DNA of 64,000 bases from Chitinophaga fulva (lineage in GTDB: Bacteria > Bacteroidota > Bacteroidia > Chitinophagales > Chitinophagaceae), in NCBI RefSeq assembly GCF_012927205.1, contig NZ_JABBGC010000001.1, forward strand, positions 1,240,001-1,304,000, given 5' to 3'. The notes under the pieces were generated by a model. That model was not told the DNA's origin. It was given only the letters and a program-made list of their open reading frames with translations, and made no database searches. Numbering within the stretch: the stretch's first letter is position 1; each line of letters starts with the position of its first letter. Shown here piece after piece: positions 53,568-62,880 of this stretch. A program made the translations under genes and the position numbers.

Positions 53568-54338
53568 TTAGAGCGTTTTGAATAATTTCCGCGCATTGCT
53601 GCTGGTAATAGCGGCTACCTCTTCTATTTTTAGATTTTTTATATCTGCCACCATTTCGCCGATCAGCGGAATATAGGCACTTTCGTTACGTTTGCCACGG
53701 TAAGGTACTGGTGCCAGGTAAGGCGCGTCTGTTTCCAGTACAATGTGCTCCAGGTCAATGTTTTCGATGATTTTGTCGAGCCCGGATTTTTTAAACGTGA
53801 CTACTCCCCCGATACCCAGGTAAAATCCAAGGTCGATGATCTCTTTTGCTTCTTCCAGCGTCCCTGAAAAACAGTGGAACACACCGCTGAGATTGCCGTC
53901 CTGCAAGGATTTTACTTCGTTTATACATTCCCGTGTGGCCTCGCGGCTATGGATGGATACGGGCAGTTTATATTGCCGTGCCAGTTGCAGCTGCTCCCGG
54001 AAGGCTTGGTACTGCTGGTCTGCCAGTGATTTGTCCCAGTAAAAATCCAGTCCTATCTCACCGATGGCCTTAAAGGAACGGTGTATCAGCCAGTCTTTGA
54101 CAAGCCGCAGCTGGTTTTCCACGTCCGGCTTCACATAACAGGGGTGCAGCCCCATCATGGCAAAACAGTTTTTGGGATACGCAGCTTCCAGTTTCAGCAT
54201 GGCGGTAATAGACGATTCGTCAATATTGGGCAGCAGCAAGGTGGTCACCCCCGCGTCCAGGGCACGCTTCACCATCTCCTGCTGGTCTGCCAGAAATTCA
54301 TCCGAGTACAAATGTGCGTGCGTATCGATCCAAAACAT
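53568..54338 (-). CDS. tatD: TatD-family metal-dependent hydrolase/DNase
   Basis: The 256-residue TIM-barrel protein carries the TatD motifs. The metal-binding DTHAHLYSDEF is at residues 5-15, IGEIGLDFYWDKS near 92-104, VSIHSREA near 127-134, FHCFSGTLEEA near 153-163 and ETDAPYLAP near 202-210. TatD enzymes are Mg-dependent 3'-5' exonucleases with roles in DNA repair or turnover. The ATG at 54338 gives the normal start FWIDTHAHL. It is followed by ansA. Confidence 0.93.
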   Translation of the reverse strand: MFWIDTHAHLYSDEFLADQQEMVKRALDAGVTTLLLPNIDESSITAMLKLEAAYPKNCFAMMGLHPCYVKPDVENQLRLVKDWLIHRSFKAIGEIGLDFYWDKSLADQQYQAFREQLQLARQYKLPVSIHSREATRECINEVKSLQDGNLSGVFHCFSGTLEEAKEIIDLGFYLGIGGVVTFKKSGLDKIIENIDLEHIVLETDAPYLAPVPYRGKRNESAYIPLIGEMVADIKNLKIEEVAAITSSNARKLFKTL

Positions 54339-54397
54339 GATAAAAATATTTATTAAATTTTTATTTTTTATAATATTTAATAGGTACCTTAGTTTCG

Positions 54398-54405
54398 CAA
54401 AGGTA
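54398..54405 (-). promoter_or_regulatory. -7 element for tatD
   Basis: The minus strand reads TACCTTTG, an exact TAnnTTTG match about 59 nt before the tatD ATG. A near-match on the plus strand (TACCTTAG, 54385-54392) could serve the divergent lipoprotein gene. Confidence 0.45.
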
Positions 54406-54439
54406 AATCCTGAAAAACCTAATTTAAAAAAACTATACC

Positions 54440-55333
54440 ATGAAAAGCTATTTCAGTACAAATCGTGTGCTGGCAGGTACCATTGCCGTTGTGGCGGTGG
54501 CGACCCTTTTCTTCGCCTGCAAAAAGGAAGTAACCACCGATGCGGTGACCAATAACGAAAACGATAACAATACCCTGGTAGTGGCTTCACACGAAACACA
54601 GGTGCAGGGCATGTACAGCGATCTGTTTGAAACGGCTGCTATCGCAGCGGTGGACCAGAACGTGGCTGGCAACGTCCGTAAGGCGGATTATGCCGATTAT
54701 GCCAACGTGACCGGATGTCCTTCCATCCTCATCAACAGTGCTGATCCTACCGTATGGCCCAAACAACTGGTCATCGATTATGGTGATGCCTGCCGTGATA
54801 ACTATGGCATTACCCGCAGCGGTAAGGTGTATGTCAATTTCACCGGCTTCCTGTTCAGTAATGGTACCCGTGTAGAGATCACCCTGGAGGGATATAAATA
54901 CAACGGCATCCCCGTTGCCGGTAAAAATGTTATCTCCGGTATCAGCTATAACACTACTACCGGTGTTAAATACACGTCAGAAATAACTGATGGCCGCGTA
55001 AGCTACGCTGATACACTGATCGTAGGTTATACCAGCAAAAAGACCGTGACACAAACCGCTGGTGCAGGTACGCCCACACCGAATGACAACGTATACAGCC
55101 TTGAAGGTAATGCTGCTATCACCTACGTAAAAGGTGGCCCTGCCGGCAGCGCTACCATCACTACCCAGGCGCCGCTGATAAAGGCAACTGCCTGCAAATG
55201 GGTAAGCCAGGGCAAGCTGCTGGTGGCTTACAACAGTCTATCCGCAGTGATTGACTATGGTAACGGCGTATGTGATGATAAAGCAACTATCACTATCAAC
55301 GGCGATAAAGTAAGAGAAGTAACCTTAAAATAA
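54440..55333 (+). CDS. Lipoprotein of unknown function
   Basis: The 297-residue protein has a lipoprotein signal (AGTIAVVAVATLFFAC, C27). A serine/threonine/asparagine-rich spacer follows, then a beta-rich domain (VTGCPSILINSADPTVWPKQLVIDYGDACRDNYGITRSGKVYVNFTGFL). Paired cysteines (CP.., DAC..; later ATACKWV and NGVCDDKATI) suggest disulfides. I recognise this as a Bacteroidota surface or periplasmic lipoprotein of unknown function. It is monocistronic, with a strong terminator downstream. Confidence 0.75.
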   Translation: MKSYFSTNRVLAGTIAVVAVATLFFACKKEVTTDAVTNNENDNNTLVVASHETQVQGMYSDLFETAAIAAVDQNVAGNVRKADYADYANVTGCPSILINSADPTVWPKQLVIDYGDACRDNYGITRSGKVYVNFTGFLFSNGTRVEITLEGYKYNGIPVAGKNVISGISYNTTTGVKYTSEITDGRVSYADTLIVGYTSKKTVTQTAGAGTPTPNDNVYSLEGNAAITYVKGGPAGSATITTQAPLIKATACKWVSQGKLLVAYNSLSAVIDYGNGVCDDKATITINGDKVREVTLK

Positions 55334-55358
55334 TATCGCTCAACAAATCATATTGCAG

Positions 55359-55387
55359 CCCAGGGTCTCCGGCCCTGGGTTTTTTTA
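55359..55387 (+). terminator. Terminator of the lipoprotein gene
   Basis: CCCAGGG (55359-55365) and CCCTGGG (55373-55379) form a 7-bp stem followed by T8. It ends directly at the stop of the convergent deacetylase gene. Confidence 0.85.
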
Positions 55388-56011
55388 TTAGTGGATGGCT
55401 GCCATGTTGTAGCCCTGCTTTTTGCAGTATTCCAACACCCTGGGCAGCGCATAAGACATCCGGTCCCACGCTTTGGTGCTGTCATGAAACACCACAATGG
55501 AACCTGGTTTCATCTTAAACACCACATTCTGTACACAGGCTTCGCCATCGATCTCCTGATCAAAATCCGCGCTCAGCACATCCCACATAATGATCTTGGT
55601 ACCGGGAACGGTCTGCTTCAACTGTTTTATCTGAAAAGGGGTAATCCTGCCATAGGGCGGCCTGAAAAGCGGTGAGGTAATGTATTTCCTGGCTTCGAGG
55701 ATATTCTCGATATACTTGTCAGTGCTGGTTTTCCAGCCATTCACATGATTATGGGTATGATTGCCTGTACTATGCCCTGCTTCCAGTATCTGCTGATAAA
55801 TACCCGGATGTTCCACCACATTTTTACCGATGCAGAAAAACGTGCCTTTGGCATCGTATTTTTCCAGCTGTTCAAGGATGAACGGAGTGGCTTCCGGATG
55901 GGGGCCATCATCGAAAGTCAGATACACGGTATTGTTCGCAGGGGAAAGGTCCCATATACAGCTTTTGTACAAAGCTTTCAGGATGCCGGGTGTTTTGGTA
56001 AGATAGAACAA
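55388..56011 (-). CDS. Polysaccharide deacetylase (NodB/CE4 family)
   Basis: The 207-residue protein has the CE4 motifs in order: YLTFDDGPHPEAT near residues 29-41, the metal-binding HSTGNHTHNH near 85-94 and RPPYGRITPFQ near 117-127. A catalytic-side motif VVFHDS is near 184-189. These enzymes remove N-acetyl groups from chitin oligomers or peptidoglycan using a divalent metal. The first DD and the two histidines are intact. No signal peptide is obvious, so the location is uncertain. It is divergent from gltX. Confidence 0.9.
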   Translation of the reverse strand: MFYLTKTPGILKALYKSCIWDLSPANNTVYLTFDDGPHPEATPFILEQLEKYDAKGTFFCIGKNVVEHPGIYQQILEAGHSTGNHTHNHVNGWKTSTDKYIENILEARKYITSPLFRPPYGRITPFQIKQLKQTVPGTKIIMWDVLSADFDQEIDGEACVQNVVFKMKPGSIVVFHDSTKAWDRMSYALPRVLEYCKKQGYNMAAIH

Positions 56012-56096
56012 GCGCTTTGACTTTTAGCAGTGAGCTGATGACCGCAAGATAGGTTAAAAGCACTAAAGCATGACAGAAACCTAAATGCTATTTCCT

Positions 56097-56104
56097 TACC
56101 TTTG
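56097..56104 (+). promoter_or_regulatory. -7 element for gltX, near-leaderless
   Basis: TACCTTTG is an exact TAnnTTTG match only 6 nt before the ATG at 56111, so transcription would begin at or next to the start codon. Confidence 0.55.
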
Positions 56105-56110
56105 CGATCT

Positions 56111-57643
56111 ATGGATAATAAAAAAGTAAGAGTGCGTTTTGCCCCCAGTCCTACTGGTGGCTTACATCTTGGAGGTGTACGCACTGTATTGTTCAACTAT
56201 TTGTTTGCAAAGCAGCATAAAGGCGACTTTATCCTGCGTATCGAAGATACTGACCAGACCCGCTATGTACCGGGTGCGGAAGAATATATTAACGAAACGC
56301 TGCGTTGGTGCGGCCTCTCCCCCGACGAAAGCCCTGCGGTGGGTGGTCCTTATGCCCCTTACCGCCAGAGCGAGCGTAAACCGCTGTACCGCCAGTATGC
56401 GGAGAAACTGGTACAATCCGGTCATGCCTATTACGCATTTGACACGCCGGAAGAACTGGAAAGCATGCGCGAAAGGCTGAAAACGCCTGAGAACCCGCAG
56501 CCACAGTACAACCACAAGATCAGGGAAAAAATGCGTAACTCCTTCTCCCTCTCTGAAGCGGAAGTACAGGAGCTGCTGGCCAACAATACCCCGCACGTTA
56601 TCCGTATTAAAATGCCTGCTGACCAGGAGATGACCTTTACCGACATGATCCGCGGTGAAGTGACTTTTAACACTGGTCAGGTAGATGATAAAGTATTGCT
56701 CAAAGCGGATGGTATGCCTACCTATCACCTCGCGGTGGTGGTAGACGATTACCTGATGAAAATCACCCACGCTTTCCGTGGAGAAGAATGGTTGCCTTCT
56801 GCACCCGTTCACATCCTCCTGTGGAAATACCTGGGCTGGGAAGCAGATATGCCGCAGTGGGCGCACCTGCCGCTGATCCTGAAGCCGGACGGCAATGGTA
56901 AGCTCAGCAAACGTGATGGCGACCGCCTTGGTTTCCCGGTATATGCCATGAACTGGACAGACCCGCGTTCCAATGAATTCACCAAAGGTTTCCGCGAACT
57001 GGGCTTCCTGCCGGAAGCATTCATCAATCTGCTGGCTATGCTCGGCTGGAATGATGGTACCGAACAGGAAATCTTCTCCCTGGAAGAAATGGTCAACAAG
57101 TTCTCTATCGATCGCGTACACAAAGCCGGCGCTAAATTCGACTATGAGAAGGCGAAGTGGTTCAACCACCAGTACCTGCATCATAAAGACAACGAAAGCC
57201 TGGCCCGCCTCTTTGAACCGGTGCTGGAAGAAAAAGGCGTGAAAGCCGAACCTGCATATGTGGCCACCGTAGCCGGACTGGTGAAGGAACGCTGCTATTT
57301 TGTGAATGAAATATGGGACCACGGCTTCTTTTTCTTTGAAGCACCTGCCGCTTATGATGAAGCTGCCGTAAAACCCAAATGGAACGCAGACAAAGCCGCT
57401 TTCTTTGCGGCCTGGTCAGAAAAGCTGGATGATGTTTCCGCTTTCACGGCGCCTGAGCTGGAAGCCAGCTTCAAAGCGCTCGCCGCAGAGAAAAACATCA
57501 AGATGGGTGAACTGCAGCTGCCTTTCCGCATTATGCTCACCGGTGGCAAATTCGGTCCTCCGGTATTTGACATTGCGGCCACGATAGGTCTCGCAGAGAC
57601 CCGCACCCGCATTGCCAAAGGTGTAGCAGCTTTTAATAGCTAA
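56111..57643 (+). CDS. gltX: Glutamyl-tRNA synthetase
   Basis: The 510-residue class I enzyme has the HIGH-type motif in FAPSPTGGLHLGGVRTVLF (residues 9-27, with HLGG) and the KMSKS-type motif KLSKRDGD near 264-271. LRIEDTDQTRYV and the FRGEEWLPSAP segment are also conserved. The ATG at 56111 gives the normal MDNKKVRVRFAPSPTG start; the TTG at 56102 lies inside the promoter element. It charges tRNA-Glu. A GlnRS is encoded convergently, so tRNA-Gln is probably charged directly. Confidence 0.97.
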   Translation: MDNKKVRVRFAPSPTGGLHLGGVRTVLFNYLFAKQHKGDFILRIEDTDQTRYVPGAEEYINETLRWCGLSPDESPAVGGPYAPYRQSERKPLYRQYAEKLVQSGHAYYAFDTPEELESMRERLKTPENPQPQYNHKIREKMRNSFSLSEAEVQELLANNTPHVIRIKMPADQEMTFTDMIRGEVTFNTGQVDDKVLLKADGMPTYHLAVVVDDYLMKITHAFRGEEWLPSAPVHILLWKYLGWEADMPQWAHLPLILKPDGNGKLSKRDGDRLGFPVYAMNWTDPRSNEFTKGFRELGFLPEAFINLLAMLGWNDGTEQEIFSLEEMVNKFSIDRVHKAGAKFDYEKAKWFNHQYLHHKDNESLARLFEPVLEEKGVKAEPAYVATVAGLVKERCYFVNEIWDHGFFFFEAPAAYDEAAVKPKWNADKAAFFAAWSEKLDDVSAFTAPELEASFKALAAEKNIKMGELQLPFRIMLTGGKFGPPVFDIAATIGLAETRTRIAKGVAAFNS

Positions 57644-57664
57644 TGACCTGATTACCATAAAGAG

Positions 57665-57697
57665 AACGCCCCGTTGATATGACATCAACGGGGCGTT
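57665..57697. terminator. Bidirectional terminator between gltX and glnS
   Basis: AACGCCCCGTTGAT (57665-57678) and ATCAACGGGGCGTT (57684-57697) form a perfect 14-bp stem between convergent genes, followed on the plus strand by TTCCTTTT. Confidence 0.85.
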
Positions 57698-57717
57698 TCC
57701 TTTTATAATATAAGCTT

Positions 57718-59385
57718 TTAGGCTTTGCCTTTCTCTTTGGCCCAGGCGTCTTTCAAGGTAACGGTCCTGTTGAACACCACTTTTTCCGGCGTGCTATCAG
57801 GATCTACTGTGAAATAACCCTTACGCATAAACTGGAAGCGGTCGCCAGGTTTTCCCTGCAACAGTGCCGGTTCTACATAGGCTTCTTTGATCACTTGCAG
57901 GGAGTCCGGATTGATGAAATCTTTGAAGTCGCCTTCTTCTGCACCTGGGTTCTCTGATTTAAAAAGACGGTCATACAGCCGTACTTCAGCAGTGGCGGCA
58001 TGTTCAGCGCTTACCCAGTGGATGGTGCCTTTTACGGTCATACCACTGTGGTCTCCACCGCTTTTGGTTTCCGGCAGGTAGCTGGCGTAGATGGTGGTGA
58101 TGTTGCCATCAGCATCTTTTTCCACGCTTTCACCTTTGATGATGTAAGCGTTTTTCAGGCGCACATGCAGACCGGGGCCGAGACGGAAGAATTTCTTTGG
58201 TGGTTCTTCCATGAAGTCTTCCCGCTCGATATAGAGTGTTTTGCTGAAATGCAGGGTACGGCTGCCGGCGGCGGCATCTTCCGGGTTGTTTTCGGCGGCC
58301 ATTTCCTCCACCTGTCCGTCCGGATAGTTGGTGATCACCAGTTTAACCGGGTCCAGTACAGCCATGACACGATTGGCGGTTTTATTCAGTTCCTCGCGGA
58401 TACAGAATTCCAACAGACCAATGTCGATCATGTTGTCGCGCTTTTGTACGCCTACACGCTCGCAAAACTGACGGATGCTGGCAGGGGTATAGCCACGGCG
58501 GCGCAGGCCGCTGATAGTAGGCATGCGGGGATCGTCCCAGCCGGTTACATACTTTTCTTCTACCAGCTGTTTCAGTTTTCGTTTGCTCATCACCGTGTAG
58601 TTCACGTTCAGACGGGAAAACTCATACTGATGGCTGGGGAATATTTCCAGTTCTTTGATAAACCAGTCGTACAGTGCACGGTGGGGAATGAACTCCAGCG
58701 TACAGAGGGAATGGGTAATGTTTTCAATGCTGTCGCTCTGGCCGTGGGCGAAGTCGTACATCGGGTAGATGCACCATTTATCGCCGGTGCGGTGGTGATG
58801 CGCGTGTTTGATCCGGTACATGAGCGGATCACGCATGTGCATATTGGGTGATGCCAGGTCTACTTTGGCACGGAGGGTTTTTTCCCCGTCTTTGAATTCG
58901 CCGGCGCGCATCCGGGCAAACAGGTCCAGGTTTTCTTCTACTGACCTGCTTCTGGCAGGGGTAGGCGTACCTGGCGTGGTTGGTGTGCCTTTGCTGGCCG
59001 CAATTTCTTCTGCGGTAGCATCTTCCACGTAAGCCAGTCCTTTTTTGATCAGTGTTACGGCAAATTCATATATCTGCTCAAAATAATCAGAGGCATACAG
59101 TTCTTTGTCCCACTCATAACCCAGCCAGTGGATGTCTGCTTTGATAGAATCCACGTATTCGGTGTCTTCTGTGACAGGGTTGGTATCGTCAAAGCGGAGA
59201 TTGGTTTTGCCATTGTATTTCTGGGCCAGGCCAAAGTTCAATGCGATAGACTTGGCGTGTCCTATATGGAGATAGCCGTTGGGTTCGGGCGGAAAACGTG
59301 TCAGCACACGTCCGCCATTGACGCCGTTAGCAATGTCGTCTTCTACGATCTGTTCTATAAAATTGAGTGACCTTTCTTCGCTCAT
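57718..59385 (-). CDS. glnS: Glutaminyl-tRNA synthetase
   Basis: The product (555 residues from the ATG at 59385) has the HIGH motif in [18 protein letters not shown] near residues 30-47 and the KMSKS motif in [17 protein letters not shown]. The LRFDDTNP and [17 protein letters not shown] segments are typical of GlnRS, and a C-terminal anticodon-binding beta barrel follows. The frame extends to 59418, but the exact -7 element at 59414-59407 lies within that extension, so the ATG at 59385 is preferred. Confidence 0.96.
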   Translation of the reverse strand: MSEERSLNFIEQIVEDDIANGVNGGRVLTRFPPEPNGYLHIGHAKSIALNFGLAQKYNGKTNLRFDDTNPVTEDTEYVDSIKADIHWLGYEWDKELYASDYFEQIYEFAVTLIKKGLAYVEDATAEEIAASKGTPTTPGTPTPARSRSVEENLDLFARMRAGEFKDGEKTLRAKVDLASPNMHMRDPLMYRIKHAHHHRTGDKWCIYPMYDFAHGQSDSIENITHSLCTLEFIPHRALYDWFIKELEIFPSHQYEFSRLNVNYTVMSKRKLKQLVEEKYVTGWDDPRMPTISGLRRRGYTPASIRQFCERVGVQKRDNMIDIGLLEFCIREELNKTANRVMAVLDPVKLVITNYPDGQVEEMAAENNPEDAAAGSRTLHFSKTLYIEREDFMEEPPKKFFRLGPGLHVRLKNAYIIKGESVEKDADGNITTIYASYLPETKSGGDHSGMTVKGTIHWVSAEHAATAEVRLYDRLFKSENPGAEEGDFKDFINPDSLQVIKEAYVEPALLQGKPGDRFQFMRKGYFTVDPDSTPEKVVFNRTVTLKDAWAKEKGKA

Positions 59386-59406
59386 AAGAAAAATTAAATA
59401 TGTCTG

Positions 59407-59414
59407 CAAAGGTA
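59407..59414 (-). promoter_or_regulatory. -7 element for glnS
   Basis: The minus strand reads TACCTTTG, an exact TAnnTTTG match, 21 nt before the preferred glnS ATG at 59385. It decides the start. Confidence 0.6.
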
Positions 59415-59478
59415 GCAAAAATAGCGCTTAGCTTTTAGTAACGGCTAATCCTTATCTTTACGACCTTAATTTTTAAGA

Positions 59479-59898
59479 ATGGTCAACCAGTTAAATCGTC
59501 CTGTTCGTGTGTTGGTAGCTAAAGTCGGCCTCGATGGCCACGACCGCGGTGCCAAAGTGATCGCTGCCGCCCTCCGCGATGCCGGTATGGAAGTTATTTA
59601 TACCGGATTAAGACAAACCCCCGAAATGGTGGTGAATGCCGCCCTCCAGGAAGACGTGGACGCCATCGGTATCAGCATCCTCTCTGGTGCACATATGACT
59701 GTTTTCCCTAAAGTAATAGCCCTCATGAAAGAAAAAGGTATGAACGACGTACTGCTCACCGGCGGCGGCATTATCCCTGACGCGGACATGCAGCAGCTGC
59801 AGGAAATGGGCGTCGGTAAACTGTTTCCGCCAGGTACCCATACCAAGGATATCTCCGACTATATCACCACCTGGGTGGCTGGCCACAGAAATTTTTAA
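59479..59898 (+). CDS. Cobalamin-binding domain protein (methylmalonyl-CoA mutase C-terminal type)
   Basis: The 139-residue protein is a stand-alone B12-binding domain. It carries the base-off cobalamin motif DGHDRGAKV (DxHxxG at about 20-25), the SILSGAH segment near 74-80 and [10 protein letters not shown] near 94-103. It matches the C-terminal subunit of split acyl-CoA mutases (methylmalonyl-CoA or related). The catalytic large subunit is not in the window. A near-consensus -7 element TATCTTTA (59453-59460) lies 18 nt upstream. Confidence 0.92.
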   Translation: MVNQLNRPVRVLVAKVGLDGHDRGAKVIAAALRDAGMEVIYTGLRQTPEMVVNAALQEDVDAIGISILSGAHMTVFPKVIALMKEKGMNDVLLTGGGIIPDADMQQLQEMGVGKLFPPGTHTKDISDYITTWVAGHRNF

Positions 59899-59989
59899 AT
59901 TTTTTTCGTGTAGCCGTAACATTTCCACGGGCGGGTCGTCTTCTCGGTATAAATCACCAAGAATCTAAGAAACCACAACCGCCGTTTTT

Positions 59990-60793
59990 ATGAAATACAA
60001 GTTATACCCGTCCCTGCTACTGTTACTGTTATGCACTTTCAGTGCCTTCGCCCAGGAACAAACAGATTCTACGGACAATAAAAAGACTGCCGAAGGCCTG
60101 GTCTCAATCTCCTTTGGAAAATACCCTAAAAAACGGGAGAATATCTACGTCACCAGTGGCCTGTCCGGCATGCTGTCTTTTGCCGACATGAAACTGAATG
60201 GAGAGCATATGCGCAACATTCCGCGTTTCAGCTTCATCTTTAATTATCATGTTAGCTTCAACAAAGACTTTACCCGTCACTTCGGAGCATTTACCGGCCT
60301 GGAATTCAAAAACATAGGGTTGATCTCCAAGCCCACAGATTCCCTGAAGCTGAAGCAAAGGGTATACACCATGGGCGTACCGCTCGGGATTAAAATCGGG
60401 GATGTTACCGGAGGTACCTTCTTCTTCTTTGGCGGTGAGCTGGACCTGGCTTTCAACTACAAGGAAAAACAATTCGTGGATGGTAAAAAGGTACACAAAT
60501 TCAATGAGTGGTTCAGCGACCGCACCCCGCTGATCATGCCATCATTGTTTGCCGGCCTGCGTGTTCATGGCTTCGGGCTTAAAGTACAGTATTATCCGCA
60601 GAATTTCTTTAACCGTGATTTCAGCTATGGGTCCGGTGCTAACAAAGTATATCCATACAAAAATACAGACGCCAACCTGGTATTCGTCACCTTCGGTTAC
60701 ACCTTCAAAGGCGTGAAATATTTTAAAGTGCCCAAGAAAAGACATTACATGAGAATGAAAAGTGGAAAAGCGCAAATTGAGGTGAACTATTAG
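59990..60793 (+). CDS. Outer-membrane beta-barrel protein
   Basis: The 267-residue protein has a signal peptide (SLLLLLLCTFSAFAQ) followed by alternating amphipathic strands (FSFIFNYHVSFNKDFTRHFGAFTGLEFKNIGLI; TFFFFGGELDLAFNYKEKQF; LVFVTFGYTFKGVKYF). The pattern fits the PorT-like or opacity-type beta-barrel group of Bacteroidota. Function unknown. A terminator separates it from another barrel gene. Confidence 0.78.
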   Translation: MKYKLYPSLLLLLLCTFSAFAQEQTDSTDNKKTAEGLVSISFGKYPKKRENIYVTSGLSGMLSFADMKLNGEHMRNIPRFSFIFNYHVSFNKDFTRHFGAFTGLEFKNIGLISKPTDSLKLKQRVYTMGVPLGIKIGDVTGGTFFFFGGELDLAFNYKEKQFVDGKKVHKFNEWFSDRTPLIMPSLFAGLRVHGFGLKVQYYPQNFFNRDFSYGSGANKVYPYKNTDANLVFVTFGYTFKGVKYFKVPKKRHYMRMKSGKAQIEVNY

Positions 60794-60820
60794 CAGTTAA
60801 AAACGTTATTCTTCATAAGT

Positions 60821-60857
60821 CCCGTAGCAGGCCCAGGTTTGCTACGGGATTTTTTTA
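60821..60857 (+). terminator. Terminator after the first beta-barrel gene
   Basis: CCCGTAGCA (60821-60829) and TGCTACGGG (60840-60848) form a perfect 9-bp stem followed by a T7 run. Confidence 0.85.
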
Positions 60858-60897
60858 TGTGCAGCTATCAACCGAAAAAAGCTCAAACACGAACTTT

Positions 60898-61641
60898 ATG
60901 AAGAAATACTTACTCCTCTTTGTCACCTTTTTCCTGTTAACCCTATCCGTCCGGGCACAGTTTGAAATCGGTGTTTCCGGTGGGTATGTCAACAACTACG
61001 TACATACCAATGCCGGTTACCGCGCTTTTACGCAGTATCACCAGTACGGTGGCTTTGTGGCCGGCCTTGTACTGCAATATCATTTCAATGACTGGCTGGC
61101 CATACAGGCAGACCCGTCGTATATCCGGAAAAGTTATGAGCTGCGTCGCGACCACTTTTTCGATGGTATTTACCAGTATAACCTCAACGGCTATCTGCAA
61201 TTACCCGTGATGGCCCATTTCTCGTTTGGCGGAGAAAAGTGGAGAGGTTTCGTTAACGCCGGCGGCTACGGCGCCTACTGGATCAGTGGCCGTATCCAGG
61301 GCGCTATGGCCAATGTGTTTAGCAGTACGCCGGATGTCCCTGCGAATCAGCAGACACCGGACTATTTCAGGTACAATGAGGCTTATCGCTACGATGAAAA
61401 GTACTCCTTCGACAGCCGCCGTGACCGGCGGGTGGAATGGGGCCTCGTAGCCGGCGGCGGCGTGGAATACCTGCTGCAGGAACGTTTCCGCCTTTTCGTG
61501 GAAGCCCGTTATTATTATGGGCTCACAGATCAACAGAAAAATTACATGATAGATCAGGTGCCCCGGTATAACGACAGCTATGTATTGCAGGCAGGATGCC
61601 TGTTCAACCTCCGCCGCCTTTTCCATGGCGATGACCAATAA
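60898..61641 (+). CDS. Outer-membrane beta-barrel protein (PorT-like)
   Basis: From the ATG at 60898 the 247-residue protein begins with a signal peptide (MKKYLLLFVTFFLLTLSVRAQ). A barrel of about eight strands follows (FEIGVSGGYVNNYVHTN; GFVAGLVLQYHFNDWLAIQADPSYIRKSYELRRD; EWGLVAGGGVEYLLQERFRLFVEARYYYGL). This is the outer_membrane_beta-barrel family common in Bacteroidota; the role is unknown. The earlier ATG at 60859 falls beside the terminator and adds a non-signal-like leader. A peptidase gene starts 22 nt downstream. Confidence 0.8.
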   Translation: MKKYLLLFVTFFLLTLSVRAQFEIGVSGGYVNNYVHTNAGYRAFTQYHQYGGFVAGLVLQYHFNDWLAIQADPSYIRKSYELRRDHFFDGIYQYNLNGYLQLPVMAHFSFGGEKWRGFVNAGGYGAYWISGRIQGAMANVFSSTPDVPANQQTPDYFRYNEAYRYDEKYSFDSRRDRRVEWGLVAGGGVEYLLQERFRLFVEARYYYGLTDQQKNYMIDQVPRYNDSYVLQAGCLFNLRRLFHGDDQ

Positions 61642-61663
61642 TTGTTACTCACCTTTAATTTTT

Positions 61664-62836
61664 ATGAAGATGAAATCTCCTGTCAGATATATACTGCCGC
61701 TCCTGCTGCTGATGACCATGGCCTGCCGGAAAGACCTGCCCCAGCTCAATGACCCGCAGAACTACGTCAACGCTAATTTCAACGAAGTGTTTGATGCCTT
61801 CTGGACCGGCATGAACAATAACTATGTTTTCTGGGATATTGATACGGTCAACTGGGACCAGGTGTACCGCACCTATAAGCCCCTCTTTGCCAAACTGAAT
61901 GTCAATGACTCCAATGATGTGCGCAAAGCATATACGTACTTCAAACAGATGACATCCGGACTGGTAGACTCGCACTATAATCTTTCTTTCGCTGATACAT
62001 GGCTGGCGGATTCTGGTTCTATCAGCCCGGCTTACCTGCGAAAACGCTCCAGTCCCGGCTTCCACGCTCCTATTAGTATTTTCCATTTCTACGATACACT
62101 GCCCAAGTATTATCTGGATGCAGGCCGCCGCGGATTTACCAATACGCCTGACAAACAGTATGTAGCCGTTGCCGGTACCATTCAACAGAATATCCTGTAT
62201 TTCTTTTTCAACGGTTTCAGCCTTAAAACCCTTTTTAATACAGATACCATCAATGGTGTAAAACGGGTAGAGCAGTATTTCTTCGACGCGCTGGCCAACC
62301 GTACAGACCTGAAAGGCATCATTATCGATGTGCGGGGCAATCCGGGCGGAGACCTGGCTGACCTGAATTTCCTGCTGGGAAAAATGGTTACCCAGCCGCT
62401 CCACTTTGGTTATACCCGGTCCAAACTGGGCAATGGACGGCTGGACTACAGCCCGTGGGCGCCGGCTTATGTGGCGCCACAGCCAGGCAGCAAAGCTGTC
62501 ACCATCCCCATTGTAATGCTGGCCGATGCCTGGTCGGTGAGTATGGCAGAAATGACCACCATGGCTGTGAAAGCCCTGCCCAACGGGCATTTTGTGGGAG
62601 AACGCACCTGGGGTGCCAACGGGCCGCTGACAGCCAATAAATTTTATAACGGAGGCCAGTTCAGCACCAGCTGGCTCACTTCGGTGTACACTTCTTCCCT
62701 GATGTTTAAGTATAAGGATGGCAATATATACGAGGGAATCGGGTTTTCGCCCGATATGACCGTGCCCTATAACCCGGCCGCACTGAAGGCCGGCCGCGAT
62801 CTGCAACTGGAGGCGGCCCTCAGCCTGATTCATTAG
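61664..62836 (+). CDS. S41-family C-terminal-processing-like peptidase, lipoprotein
   Basis: From the ATG at 61664 the product starts with a lipoprotein signal (LPLLLLMTMAC, C21). The S41 domain has GIIIDVRGNPGGDLADLNFLLGK and the nucleophile region MLADAWSVSMAEMTTMA, in which S291 takes the place of the usual SASAAE serine. A GERTWGANG motif follows. No PDZ domain is obvious. These serine peptidases process or degrade periplasmic or surface proteins. The upstream frame to 61580 overlaps the barrel gene and is rejected. Confidence 0.85.
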   Translation: MKMKSPVRYILPLLLLMTMACRKDLPQLNDPQNYVNANFNEVFDAFWTGMNNNYVFWDIDTVNWDQVYRTYKPLFAKLNVNDSNDVRKAYTYFKQMTSGLVDSHYNLSFADTWLADSGSISPAYLRKRSSPGFHAPISIFHFYDTLPKYYLDAGRRGFTNTPDKQYVAVAGTIQQNILYFFFNGFSLKTLFNTDTINGVKRVEQYFFDALANRTDLKGIIIDVRGNPGGDLADLNFLLGKMVTQPLHFGYTRSKLGNGRLDYSPWAPAYVAPQPGSKAVTIPIVMLADAWSVSMAEMTTMAVKALPNGHFVGERTWGANGPLTANKFYNGGQFSTSWLTSVYTSSLMFKYKDGNIYEGIGFSPDMTVPYNPAALKAGRDLQLEAALSLIH

Positions 62837-62880
62837 TTATCGAATATTGCTTAATATTGATAAACTAAAAAAGAAGGCCC

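Noticed and set aside
61655..62833. 392-codon minus-strand frame opposite the S41 peptidase gene
   Set aside because: It is the antisense image of a gene with clear signal and catalytic motifs; the translation has no recognisable family. The same applies to long antisense frames at 56162-57322 and 58000-58851.
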